Part shown: piece by piece, positions 8,927 to 17,546 of the stretch
Numbering within the stretch: position 1 is the stretch's first letter
Layout: every line of letters starts with the position of its first letter
From: an uncultured Aquimarina sp.
GTDB taxonomy: Bacteria > Bacteroidota > Bacteroidia > Flavobacteriales > Flavobacteriaceae
DNA length: 62,632 nt
Assembly (NCBI GenBank): GCA_947498455.1
Contig: CANMKK010000034.1
Span: forward strand, 1-62,632
Reading direction: 5' to 3'
The notes under the pieces: generated by a model
What the model saw: the letters and a program-made list of their open reading frames with translations, nothing else
What the model was told of the DNA's origin: nothing
Database searches by the model: none
Position numbers and translations under genes: made by a program

Positions 8927-9515
8927 GAAAATCTCCATTTGGTTTAGTTTTTTTCCAAATATTATCTGTTATACAAAATCTTTTTACTATCCTAGCAGGA
9001 GCACCAGCAATAACACTATAATCTGCGTATTTTCCTTTTTTAACCACTGAATTTGCAGCTACAATATTATGTTTACCTAATTTTACTCCTGGTAAAATAA
9101 CCACATTATTATATACTTTACAGTTAGCCCCGATTTTTACTTCATCAAATTCTATCATTTGAAATTCAGGCGCAATACCAATATCTTCATAAGGATGTAT
9201 TATATCCGTAATTGTTACATTATTTGCGATAGCTGTATTTTTACCTATTTCTATTTGTTTTGCACAGGTTAAATGTAAATTTTGTTGGATTGAAACTTTA
9301 TCATTTATTATTATTAATGGGTCAAATTTAACATTCATATATTTAGTTAAACCTTCTATCCTGCAATTTTTATAAATGTAGACCTTCTCACCTATTTCCA
9401 ACGTTTTTTCCGTGATTTTTATTGGTTTATATATAATTGATTTAAACCCAAACTTCAAGCATAAAGGCTTATAAAGAATATAACTTTTAAACATTTGAAA
9501 AAAATAATACATCAC
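8916..9515 (-). CDS. hexapeptide-repeat acyltransferase
   Basis: A 199-residue left-handed beta-helix acyltransferase of the WbbJ/LacA type, likely adding an acetyl group to a sugar in the polysaccharide. Hexapeptide turns are visible at EIGEKVYIYKNCRIEG, EIGKNTAIANNVTITD, KIGANCKVYNNVVILPG and KLGKHNIVAANSVVKKG, and it ends with the standard SVIAGAPARIVKRF segment. The family's catalytic His is expected in the loop TDIIHPYEDIG near residue 106. The first ~20 residues (MMYYFFQMFKSYIL) are hydrophobic and poorly conserved in such proteins, so the start may be one of three nearby ATGs. It lies 6 bp below the gene at 9522 and overlaps the epimerase gene. Confidence 0.88.
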   Translation of the reverse strand: MMYYFFQMFKSYILYKPLCLKFGFKSIIYKPIKITEKTLEIGEKVYIYKNCRIEGLTKYMNVKFDPLIIINDKVSIQQNLHLTCAKQIEIGKNTAIANNVTITDIIHPYEDIGIAPEFQMIEFDEVKIGANCKVYNNVVILPGVKLGKHNIVAANSVVKKGKYADYSVIAGAPARIVKRFCITDNIWKKTKPNGDFHEE

Positions 9516-9521
9516 GTAATA

Positions 9522-10760
9522 TTAGTTGAGATTTAAAATTATTTTTTTATAATTACCTATATCTACTCCCATTATATATGCCAGTTCTTCTTTGACTTTT
9601 AAATTAAATTCATCTATACTTATATTTTCAAAAAACGAAATCACTTGTTTTAATTCTTCCAAAGTTTTAAAACTATCGTCATATACTCCTCTTGGCAAAG
9701 AAAAACTATTATCTTTAAAACGAGCAGATGGGACATTGTAAATATAAGATTCGTAATATACAGTGGTGTTAACCGCTATAGATAAATCATATATGCTTTT
9801 TGTTAATATCGAAGAAATCGTTTCGTTTTTGCTTACTAATTCAAAATCATACAAATTCGTGAGACTCAAATAATAATCAAAATCTAAGTTTGGATGTAAT
9901 TTTAAAGCAATTTTATAACTAGAGCTATTAAATTCTTTGAGAACCTCTAATACTTTTAAATTACTATGTTGAAATTGCTTTCTTGCTAGGAAAACAATAA
10001 TGCTTTTTACCTTTATTTTTGTTTTTCTTTGCTCTGTATTCTCAATACTCCTGGGGTACCCTGCTACTTTTAAAAGTTTCTCTTCAACACCATACTTTTT
10101 AAATTCATCGACGGTATATTGACCCCATGCCATATGAAAATCTGACACTAAATTATCGTATGCTATTGCGTCTATAGGTATTGACTCATTATAAACAAAA
10201 TATAGGCCATGCTGCAAACTATATGTTGTAATTCCTTTTTGCTTATAATAAAGGGATAAGACAGCCCCCCATGGCTGTACACTACTAAAGGATACATATT
10301 TCTTAACTGAATGGTTGCTTTCCTGAAGTTTAGTGTATAGATTTAAATAAAACCATAATTGAGAGAAAAGATATAGTTTTGATTTAAAATTTAAAGGTAA
10401 CTTGAAAATTGTCTTAAACGCCTTTTTTCCATTTTTTGGTTTAATGTACACAACTTTTTTCAGTAGATTAAAATTAAGAAACATTGTATTCTTTTCTCCA
10501 ATCTGGTTCCTTACGTAATCCATAATTTCAATATAATCTTTTCTATCTCCAAATGCTCCTATTGAATACAATACATCTACACTAACATTTTTTGGTAGAT
10601 CATATACAAATAAACCTTTGAACAAAGTAACTTTAGAAAAAGAAAACTGATTATAACATACTGTTATTAGATCATAAGCGATAACCTTAGAAATGTCTAA
10701 TCCACAGTATAAAGGTTGATCTTCTATTAGACTCTTTATTTTCTTGTACTCTTTAAACAT
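9522..10760 (-). CDS. capsule-type glycosyltransferase-like protein
   Basis: A 412-residue protein that I place, with moderate confidence, among capsule polysaccharide/CDP-glycerol-transferase-like GT-B proteins. The telling parts are TYSLQHGLYFVYN near residue 180, where QHG is shared by polysialyltransferase- and KpsS-like families, VAGYPRS near 237, IALKLHPNLDFDYY near 285 and NTTVYYESYIYNVPSARF near 333. The order of QHG, GYPR, KLHP and a late E-x-x-x-x-x-x-P segment fits that group. No membrane segment is evident. The KLHP/YES region would bind the nucleotide donor, possibly a CMP-linked sugar given the CMP-sugar synthetase nearby; that link is inference. It overlaps the flippase gene by 8 bp. 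Confidence 0.7.
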   Translation of the reverse strand: MFKEYKKIKSLIEDQPLYCGLDISKVIAYDLITVCYNQFSFSKVTLFKGLFVYDLPKNVSVDVLYSIGAFGDRKDYIEIMDYVRNQIGEKNTMFLNFNLLKKVVYIKPKNGKKAFKTIFKLPLNFKSKLYLFSQLWFYLNLYTKLQESNHSVKKYVSFSSVQPWGAVLSLYYKQKGITTYSLQHGLYFVYNESIPIDAIAYDNLVSDFHMAWGQYTVDEFKKYGVEEKLLKVAGYPRSIENTEQRKTKIKVKSIIVFLARKQFQHSNLKVLEVLKEFNSSSYKIALKLHPNLDFDYYLSLTNLYDFELVSKNETISSILTKSIYDLSIAVNTTVYYESYIYNVPSARFKDNSFSLPRGVYDDSFKTLEELKQVISFFENISIDEFNLKVKEELAYIMGVDIGNYKKIILNLN

Positions 10761-12219
10761 TACTATATCCGTCTTTAATTTTTTCTTTTAGCTTTACCAT
10801 AATTGGTATAGGTTCTTTCGAAATTTTATCTGAAACGAGCAATACCAGCACATAAAAACAAAACGCTTTCATGGCAATTGCAAAGATATTATAATTTAAA
10901 AATGGAATCGTTTTCATGAGTAAAGCTACAATAGTGGCAATAACGACTACTAACATATAAAACTTAACGGGAAAATAATCCTTAAAACCGATCTTTGTTT
11001 TGAATCTTAAAATGGATACACAAATTAAAAACCCAATATAAGTACTAATTATCGTAGCTAAAACAGCTCCTAAAACTCCGTATTTCTGAATTAGAAAATA
11101 ATTAAGTACAAAATTGATCCCTAATCCAATAAGTGAATTAATAAAAACCCAATTCTGTAACCCTATTGCTCCCATAGTTAAAGAAAATAACACTACTGAA
11201 CCAATAAACCGTATGCTATAAATCTGAAATAAAAAACCAGAATACTCATACTCCATGCCATAAAAACTGATAATGATATCTTTTCCAAAAAAAATACAAA
11301 ATACAAAAATCGGAATTAGCAAAAATGTTATCTCCTTTGTGGCTCCTCTCCACAATGAAACCATTTTTGAAACTTCACCACTATTAAACAGCCTTGAAAA
11401 CTCAGGAATCAACGCTGTGATAATCGACCCTGATATTATAGTAATAAATGGAATCGTAGATGATCCTACTTGATACTCTGCATATGACTCAGCATCTAAC
11501 AAAAATGAAATCATATATTTATCCAAATAAATATTTGCCGTATTTAATAGTGCAACTCCTGTTATTGAACCGATATAAAAGCTTTCTTTCTTCTTAGATA
11601 AAATCTGTTTAAAAGGTTTTACCAAAATATACTTTGGCAACTTAAAAGTCATTAATACAAAACGAACGACTTCAATTACAGTAAGTCCCAAAAGAATATT
11701 TTTATATTCTAAATCAAAGGCAAAACTTAATGAAATAAAAACAAGTACTAAGACAAATATTACTAAAGAGGTTCGAAAATAATATTTAATATTTTTTGAT
11801 AATAAACTAAAGTTGGCAAAAAACGAATTTATCAACTTAAAGAATAACAAAATAATAAAAAAGTAAACAAGTTCTAAAAATAAATTATTATCAAATTTAT
11901 CTGCAAGAAAGGAAATTCCAAAAAAAGTCATTAATCCAGCTACGATAGCAACTCCAAGAATAAAGTAAAATAACCTTCTTAACAGAAAATATCTATCCGT
12001 AAACTTTACATATTTCCCAAAAAAATAGTTCAGCCCCAAAGGAATACCAGAGGTCATGGCCAACATAAAATTAATAATCAAGAAAAGCTGAAAAAATTCA
12101 CCAAACAACTTCTTGTCTCCAAAAAGTCTTGCTAACGCTATACTTAAACCAAGGTTAATAAAAGAATTAAGTGCATTCGATAGAGAAAGATAAATACTAT
12201 TTTTATTAATGGAAGACAT
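10753..12219 (-). CDS. Wzx-type oligosaccharide flippase
   Basis: A 488-residue polytopic membrane protein of the MOP/polysaccharide-transporter superfamily with about 12-14 hydrophobic segments, the right length for a Wzx flippase. The start SLSNALNSFINLGLSIALARLFG is typical of the first helix, here quoted in part (INLGLSIALARLFG). The loop after helix 6, NTANIYLDKYMISFLLDAES, matches the D-K-x-M-I motif of these flippases, and IPLGLNYFFGKY sits in the second helix region. It would move undecaprenyl-linked repeat units across the inner membrane. It overlaps the HAD gene upstream by 14 bp and the transferase gene downstream by 8 bp. It is the only flippase in the operon. Confidence 0.92.
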   Translation of the reverse strand: MSSINKNSIYLSLSNALNSFINLGLSIALARLFGDKKLFGEFFQLFLIINFMLAMTSGIPLGLNYFFGKYVKFTDRYFLLRRLFYFILGVAIVAGLMTFFGISFLADKFDNNLFLELVYFFIILLFFKLINSFFANFSLLSKNIKYYFRTSLVIFVLVLVFISLSFAFDLEYKNILLGLTVIEVVRFVLMTFKLPKYILVKPFKQILSKKKESFYIGSITGVALLNTANIYLDKYMISFLLDAESYAEYQVGSSTIPFITIISGSIITALIPEFSRLFNSGEVSKMVSLWRGATKEITFLLIPIFVFCIFFGKDIIISFYGMEYEYSGFLFQIYSIRFIGSVVLFSLTMGAIGLQNWVFINSLIGLGINFVLNYFLIQKYGVLGAVLATIISTYIGFLICVSILRFKTKIGFKDYFPVKFYMLVVVIATIVALLMKTIPFLNYNIFAIAMKAFCFYVLVLLVSDKISKEPIPIMVKLKEKIKDGYSNV

Positions 12220-12841
12220 GAAAGTTGTCGAATGTTTGTATATAGTTTTGACTTATGTCCTTTAGCTTAGAATTATTATATCCAAAAAAAGTTATTTGAT
12301 TTTCATTAGCAGCTTCCCAGTCATTTATAGAGTCTCCAATCAAACAAGTACTTTCTTTTGAATAATTGTTTTCTGACATTAAATCTTTTACTAATTGCTT
12401 TTTAGGAGTTGGTGATCCATGAATGGAAATAAAAAAATGAGCAATTTCCAACTTTTCACATAAAAATCTAAGTTCTGCTTGATCAGAACCAGAGACTATG
12501 TGAAATTTATAATTCTCTTTTTCTCGCTTGATAAATTCAACACTATCGTTGATAAGATTGTTTTTATCTGTTAGTTTCTGTTTCATTAAAATAGAGAATT
12601 CATTTGCATATTCGTTAATTTCATTTTCATTGATATCTCTTCCAATAATCTCTTCGTAGAAATATTTTATTTTCACATAACGTGAAAGTCCACCATTTTT
12701 TCTGTGATATATTATAAGTTTTTCGACTTCTTCCTCAGAAAAGTCTTTAAATATTCTTCTAAATCCCCAATCTCTAATTTTCATTGAATCGAGTATTACT
12801 CCATCAAAATCCCATAGTACCGTTTTTATCTTTTTACTCAT
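12206..12841 (-). CDS. HAD-superfamily phosphatase
   Basis: A 211-residue HAD hydrolase with a helical cap, like phosphoglycolate phosphatase. Motif I is VLWDFDGVILDSM (nucleophile and acid Asp), motif II HIVSGSDQAEL, motif III the Lys near SPTPKKQLV, and motif IV CLIGDSINDWEAA. It is not the capless KdsC type. It lies directly below a sialidase-like gene (8-bp overlap) and a KdsB-like gene, so it may remove the phosphate from a sugar-acid phosphate before CMP activation. That assignment is from context; HAD specificity cannot be read from these motifs. Confidence 0.85.
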   Translation of the reverse strand: MSKKIKTVLWDFDGVILDSMKIRDWGFRRIFKDFSEEEVEKLIIYHRKNGGLSRYVKIKYFYEEIIGRDINENEINEYANEFSILMKQKLTDKNNLINDSVEFIKREKENYKFHIVSGSDQAELRFLCEKLEIAHFFISIHGSPTPKKQLVKDLMSENNYSKESTCLIGDSINDWEAANENQITFFGYNNSKLKDISQNYIQTFDNFHVFH

Positions 12842-13853
12842 TGATTACAATCTCTTTTTTTACATTATTTTTGTTTCCTCTTAGAATATCCTCTTCATAA
12901 AATCGGGCAATAAGAATTTCTTTATCTATTGTCCTGTTTCTATCATATACTACTACTATTTCTCCATTACTTGTTTCTACAGCATCAGGATAACTTACTC
13001 CAAGTCTTTCATCTATAATTAAAGAATACTTCCAAGACTTACATTCATCATCAGAAATAAATGCTGTTAATTTTTCTCTTTTTTTGGAATTATTCATTAT
13101 TAAAAGTATATTTCCTGATTGTAATCTTCTAATAAAAAACTTACTACTTGTTGATTCTAAATCAATTAAAATTGGTTTTGTCCAGTGAATTCCATTTTTC
13201 GAATTTAGTTTCAAAATCCCAGTTTTTGCTCTAACCAAACAATAATAACTACTATCTTGAAGTTGAATTATCATATGTTCATCATGAGTCCTAAGACTAT
13301 CAGGAATTGTTCTTATAGATGTAAAGTATCTGCAACTCTCTTTTAAACTATTTGACTTCCAAAACTCGGGATAGTTTTCAGATTTAAATTTCAACTTTGA
13401 AGAGTCTATTTTTTTTCCTTTTTCAAATACAGGGTTTGCTCCAGGCTGAATATGTGACCATTTTCCTTTATTAAATTCACAAAACCAAACCCCTCCTACA
13501 CCATCATACCATTCATAAGAATTCGCCCAGAATAATCTTAAAACATTATCATCTCCTTTCCATAACACTGGATCAAAAACGCGATAGTTTTCATTTGTGT
13601 TTCTCACAACAAACTTTCTATGCCAAGTATTATCAATCTTTTCCGCAATTACAATGAAATTTCCTGCCTGTTCTGTTTCCGCCCCAGTATACCATGCCGT
13701 AAACTCTTTATCGTTATATTTTTCGATAGTTGGAATACCTCTCCATTTAGTTTGGATATCGTTAGAGTTAAAATCTTCTATTACAAATATCTGTTTTTTT
13801 CCAGAAAAGCATGAACTAAGTAATGATACTATAAAAATATATTTTAATTTCAT
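12834..13853 (-). CDS. sialidase-like (BNR) lipoprotein
   Basis: A 339-residue predicted lipoprotein; the signal MKLKYIFIVSLLSSC ends in the lipobox LSSC. The body looks like a six-bladed propeller of the BNR/sialidase kind: SKNGIHWTKPILI near residue 225 and FISDDECKSWKYSLIIDE near 270 are degenerate Asp boxes, and the latter is followed by VSYPDAVETSNGEIVVVYD, typical of BNR_2 proteins. The usual Asp-box Gly is replaced, so the boxes are imperfect. It is encoded between a CMP-sugar synthetase (1-bp overlap) and a HAD phosphatase (8-bp overlap), which makes a role on an acidic sugar likely, as a trimming glycosidase or a binding protein. A glycosidase of the GH32/43/68 propeller kind is the main alternative. 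Confidence 0.65.
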   Translation of the reverse strand: MKLKYIFIVSLLSSCFSGKKQIFVIEDFNSNDIQTKWRGIPTIEKYNDKEFTAWYTGAETEQAGNFIVIAEKIDNTWHRKFVVRNTNENYRVFDPVLWKGDDNVLRLFWANSYEWYDGVGGVWFCEFNKGKWSHIQPGANPVFEKGKKIDSSKLKFKSENYPEFWKSNSLKESCRYFTSIRTIPDSLRTHDEHMIIQLQDSSYYCLVRAKTGILKLNSKNGIHWTKPILIDLESTSSKFFIRRLQSGNILLIMNNSKKREKLTAFISDDECKSWKYSLIIDERLGVSYPDAVETSNGEIVVVYDRNRTIDKEILIARFYEEDILRGNKNNVKKEIVINE

Positions 13854-14596
13854 TAGAGTGTTTTCAAACGTAATGCATTTTCCACTTTTTCAACATCTGA
13901 TTGTTCATCCACAGCAAGAGAGCTCCCTGAAGTTTCTATCATTTTAACAGTAGTATCTAAATCAAAAAAACGAAGTATTTCTATATCTTCATATTTCTCA
14001 TACGTTGCCTTAAACTTTTGGGTGCCAAATTTTTTCAAATCCTCATAAGAAAAACCATATATACAAACTTGTTTTTTGTAATTAGGTTTTTCTTTTCTTT
14101 TTAAATCCTTAATACCTGGTATTGCCAATCTTGACATATAGATTAGTTCATTCTTGTTGTTTACAAGTACTTTAGGAATATTGATATTACAAGGGTCTTC
14201 ATTTTTTCCAATATCACACATCCCATTAACTATAAAATCCATATTTTCTTTTTTGCATTTAGCAACACTAAGAATATCTTTCGGATTAAGCATAGGCTCA
14301 TCTCCTTGAATATTTACATAAATATTTGCTTTGATCTGTTGTGCAAAATCCCAAAGACGATCAGTTCCTGTTAAACAGTTCTCACTTGTCATTACTGCTT
14401 GATATCCGTGACGCTCAACTTCTCTAAGAATCCTTTCATCATCAGTAGCAACAAATGTGTTTTCCTTGCCTAATGCGCTTTCAACAATTCTACATACTCT
14501 AATAACCATGGGAACACCTAATATCATTGCTAAAGGTTTACCGGGAAACCTAGAAGACTTGTATCGAGCCGGGATAACACCTACTATATCTTTCAT
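13853..14596 (-). CDS. KdsB-like CMP-sugar (ulosonate) cytidylyltransferase
   Basis: A 247-residue cytidylyltransferase close to 3-deoxy-manno-octulosonate cytidylyltransferase (KdsB). Clear signatures are the nucleotide loop VIPARYKSSRFPGKPLA near residues 7-23, FVATDDERI, MTSENCLTGTDRLWDFA, and YVNIQGDEPML with the metal-binding Asp. It should use CTP to activate a 3-deoxy-ulosonic acid to its CMP form. A housekeeping kdsB for lipid A-core Kdo would be expected elsewhere in the genome; this copy, coupled to an aldolase gene (4-bp overlap) within a polysaccharide operon, more likely serves a dedicated sugar acid. The reaction type is well supported, the substrate is inferred. Confidence 0.88.
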   Translation of the reverse strand: MKDIVGVIPARYKSSRFPGKPLAMILGVPMVIRVCRIVESALGKENTFVATDDERILREVERHGYQAVMTSENCLTGTDRLWDFAQQIKANIYVNIQGDEPMLNPKDILSVAKCKKENMDFIVNGMCDIGKNEDPCNINIPKVLVNNKNELIYMSRLAIPGIKDLKRKEKPNYKKQVCIYGFSYEDLKKFGTQKFKATYEKYEDIEILRFFDLDTTVKMIETSGSSLAVDEQSDVEKVENALRLKTL

Positions 14597-16146
14597 TTTA
14601 TGTAAGAATAAACGGATTGTTTTTTTAAATCGTATTTAGTTTCAGTCAAAGCAATTAAATCTATTTCGGTATTTCTAAATTGATCAATTAGGTATTGGTT
14701 TTCAGAGGACAATTCAACCTCCTTAACACCTAAGTTATCTCCGTAACCATCATACCCGATTAAATACACACTTTGTACTTCAAACTCCATGGCGGTTTGA
14801 AGTGCAAGGGCAAAATGAGAATCTTTAAATTTATTAGTAAAATTGACTTCTTTAAGTTCGTATGAACTTTTCATTACTGCTTCTGGAATAAAAGTTCCCA
14901 TCTTTCTAGGATATGGCGGTAGTATACAAACATAAGACTGACTTGCTAGATCATTATTAAAGATTTTTTGCATTCTATATCCCTCATTACCAACTAAACA
15001 AAAGAATTGAGGCACATCCAAATCTTTGTAATAACCCGCATTTTTAGTACTAGAATGGATTATACATAAATCTTCTCCATAATTCTTTATATATTGTTTT
15101 ATAGCCTTTCTATTTTCTACGGCCTTGGGGCCTCCACCAATTATCAAAGCATTTGTAAAATTTATCTTTGTAAAATCAAAATAATTCAATTTGATATTAT
15201 CATTAATGCTATCGTTTTTATTTTGGAGTGTTGTTATAATGCTATTAATCGAATATGTTCGTTTAGATATCCAAGACATAACATCTTTCTGAGGTTGAGA
15301 TAACGCGCCGGATACCATATAAGGAAGGTTTGTTCCCCAATTATACTCTTTTTGCATTGCTTCAAAATCCGTAACAATCGCACTTAGTTCATTAAATGGA
15401 ACTTCCAACCCTTGATTACTAGCTAAATTAGTAAGTAGTAATTCTGTTTTCAAATTACCTGCTCCTCTTCCCATCCCAGTTATAGTAGCATCTACAATAT
15501 CACATCCATGTTCTATGGCTGTTAATGTGTTAATATGTGCTAATTCTAAATTATTATGCCCATGGAAACCAAGAGGTATATTAATTTTGCTTTTCAAAAC
15601 TTCTATTAATTCTTTTACTTGATTAGGAAAAACACTTCCAAAAGAATCTACCATATAAAAGAAGTCAACCAAACCATTAACTTTCTGTATTTTTTCTAGA
15701 AAAGATTTATTTTCTATCCACCTAGACATATACATAACATTAAAAGCAACTGAAAATCCTGCATTCTTAATTGACTTAGCTAATTCAATTGCCGAATCAA
15801 ATCTATCTGGATCAACTGCTATTCTCACTAAATCAATAAAGTCTTCTAATCCAGAAAATAAGTAATCCGCATCTGACGGCAAACAATCTTTTTCATTTAG
15901 GATAATTGCTATTTTTTTTGAAGGAGCTAACTTTTTTACTTGTTCGAAAATATATTTTGGACAATAAAAGTATTCTCCTAGATATCCTTCCATAGGTTTA
16001 CTTCTATAACCGATTTCAAGATAATCAATGGGTAACTTTTCCATAGCAATAAGATAGTCCTCAACTAACTCTTCATCAAAATCCCAATTAGTATAATACC
16101 CTCCATCTCTTAAGGTACAATCCAATATCAATGGTTTATTATTCAT
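14593..16146 (-). CDS. HMGL-type aldolase fused to a DUF115/sialyltransferase-like domain
   Basis: A 517-residue two-domain protein. Residues ~1-290 are a DRE-TIM/HMGL aldolase resembling 4-hydroxy-2-oxovalerate aldolase: ILDCTLRDGGYYTNWDF with the metal/catalytic R-D pair, then PLGFHGHNNLELAHINTL with the metal-binding HGHN, and TGMGRGAGNLKTE. Residues ~325-517 start NALIIGGGPKAVENRKAI and include FCLVGNEGYRM and AMEFEVQSVYLIGYDGYG, resembling DUF115/MptE-like Rossmann proteins and, loosely, GT29/42 sialyltransferases. It sits between rfbD (8-bp overlap) and the KdsB-like gene (4-bp overlap). Aldolases with C-terminal partners near KdsB-like genes suggest pyruvate-based synthesis of a 3-deoxy sugar acid; this pathway is inference. 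Confidence 0.78.
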   Translation of the reverse strand: MNNKPLILDCTLRDGGYYTNWDFDEELVEDYLIAMEKLPIDYLEIGYRSKPMEGYLGEYFYCPKYIFEQVKKLAPSKKIAIILNEKDCLPSDADYLFSGLEDFIDLVRIAVDPDRFDSAIELAKSIKNAGFSVAFNVMYMSRWIENKSFLEKIQKVNGLVDFFYMVDSFGSVFPNQVKELIEVLKSKINIPLGFHGHNNLELAHINTLTAIEHGCDIVDATITGMGRGAGNLKTELLLTNLASNQGLEVPFNELSAIVTDFEAMQKEYNWGTNLPYMVSGALSQPQKDVMSWISKRTYSINSIITTLQNKNDSINDNIKLNYFDFTKINFTNALIIGGGPKAVENRKAIKQYIKNYGEDLCIIHSSTKNAGYYKDLDVPQFFCLVGNEGYRMQKIFNNDLASQSYVCILPPYPRKMGTFIPEAVMKSSYELKEVNFTNKFKDSHFALALQTAMEFEVQSVYLIGYDGYGDNLGVKEVELSSENQYLIDQFRNTEIDLIALTETKYDLKKQSVYSYIK

Positions 16147-16999
16147 CTCCCAAAATTTTTAATACACTCCTTAAACTATCTCTCCAATAAGGAATCTCCA
16201 AATTAAATGTTTCTTTAATTTTTGATTTATCCATTACACTATAACTAGGTCGTTTCGCTGGTGTAAGAAACTCCTCTGTTTTTATCGGTAATAATTTGAT
16301 CTTTGTTTCACTTTCTTCAAAAATTGCTTTTGCAAAATCGTACCAACTTGCGACGCCTTCATTACTATAATGATAGACTCCATATGAATCACTATTCTCA
16401 GCTATGATCTTTAATATGATTTCTGCTAAATTTCCTGCATAAGTTGGAGTTCCTATTTGATCACAAACTACACTAAGCTCTTCTCTTTCCTCTCCTAATC
16501 TTAACATAGTTTTTAGGAAATTATTCCCGTATTCAGAATATAGCCATGAAGTTCTAATTATAAAGTGTTTCTGAACCGATGATATTGTTGCTTTTTCTCC
16601 ATCTAATTTTGTAACACCATATATGCTAAGTGGAGTAGTTTTGTCTGTTTCGGTGTATGGAAATGACTGTTTTCCATCAAACACAAAATCGGTAGATATC
16701 TGAATGAAAACAGCATTATACTCTTCACAAGATTTTGCTAAAAATCTCGCTCCTTTTTCATTAACATTTCTTGCAAACTCAGGTTCGGATTCTGCCTTAT
16801 CTACAGCAGTGTATGCTGCACAATTGATACAATATTTTATTTCTTCTCTATCAAAAAAAGCTGTTATTTGTTCTTCTTTTGTAATATCAAGCTCATCATA
16901 GTCTACATAGATAAAATTAAAACCTGTCAAATTTTTCTCAACATCTTTAATGCATGAGGCCAATTGTCCTTTACCTCCCATTACTAGAATATTTTTCAT
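16139..16999 (-). CDS. rfbD: dTDP-4-dehydrorhamnose reductase
   Basis: The last enzyme of dTDP-L-rhamnose synthesis, reducing dTDP-4-dehydro-L-rhamnose with NAD(P)H in the cytoplasm. The 286 residues match the family length. It has the cofactor loop ILVMGGKGQLASCI, NCAAYTAVDKAESEPE, ISTDFVFDGKQSFPY, the catalytic YGVTKLDGE with Tyr and Lys, IIRTSWLYSEYG, and DQIGTPTYAGNLA. It overlaps rfbC by 4 bp upstream and the aldolase gene by 8 bp downstream. Confidence 0.96.
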   Translation of the reverse strand: MKNILVMGGKGQLASCIKDVEKNLTGFNFIYVDYDELDITKEEQITAFFDREEIKYCINCAAYTAVDKAESEPEFARNVNEKGARFLAKSCEEYNAVFIQISTDFVFDGKQSFPYTETDKTTPLSIYGVTKLDGEKATISSVQKHFIIRTSWLYSEYGNNFLKTMLRLGEEREELSVVCDQIGTPTYAGNLAEIILKIIAENSDSYGVYHYSNEGVASWYDFAKAIFEESETKIKLLPIKTEEFLTPAKRPSYSVMDKSKIKETFNLEIPYWRDSLRSVLKILGDE

Positions 17000-17541
17000 A
17001 TTTCAGCATTTTCAAATGATGGTAAAACTTTGTCCTTGTCGGATACTATAAGTTGATCTTCCGGTAATTTCCAGTCAATATTAAGAGATGTATCATTAAA
17101 AATAATGCCTCCTTCTGCTTCTTTATTATAAAAGTTGTCGCATTTATAAAAAAAGTGAGCTGTTTCGCTCAAAACTACAAAACCATGTGCAAACCCTCTT
17201 GGTATAAATAGTTGCTTTTTATTTTCTTCTGAAAGTTCTACAGTTACATATTCTTTGAATGTAGGAGAATCTTTTCTTAAATCAACAGCAACATCTAAAA
17301 CACTGCCTTGCAATACTCTTACTAACTTAGCTTGAGCGTGTTCTCCTATTTGATAGTGTAATGCTCTAGTTACTCCTTTTGTAGAAAAAGATTGATTATC
17401 CTGAACAAAAGTAACTTCACTACCAATGAGTTCATTGAATCTTTTTTGATTATAGCTCTCAAAAAAATATCCTCTATCGTCTTCAAAAACAGATGGCTCT
17501 AGTATAAAGCAACCCTTGAGTTTAGTTTCTTTTGCTGTCAT
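16996..17541 (-). CDS. rfbC: dTDP-4-dehydrorhamnose 3,5-epimerase
   Basis: Epimerises dTDP-4-dehydro-6-deoxy-D-glucose at C3 and C5 on the way to dTDP-L-rhamnose. The 181-residue cupin shows FEDDRGYFFESYN, FVQDNQSFSTKGVTRALHYQ with the catalytic His, KLVRVLQGSVLDVAVDLRK, IPRGFAHGFVVLSE and FFYKCDNFY, which carries the family's catalytic Tyr region. The usual RGLHYQ reads RALHYQ here, a conservative change. Reading begins 5 bp after rfbA ends. Confidence 0.96.
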   Translation of the reverse strand: MTAKETKLKGCFILEPSVFEDDRGYFFESYNQKRFNELIGSEVTFVQDNQSFSTKGVTRALHYQIGEHAQAKLVRVLQGSVLDVAVDLRKDSPTFKEYVTVELSEENKKQLFIPRGFAHGFVVLSETAHFFYKCDNFYNKEAEGGIIFNDTSLNIDWKLPEDQLIVSDKDKVLPSFENAEI

Positions 17542-17546
17542 AGTAT

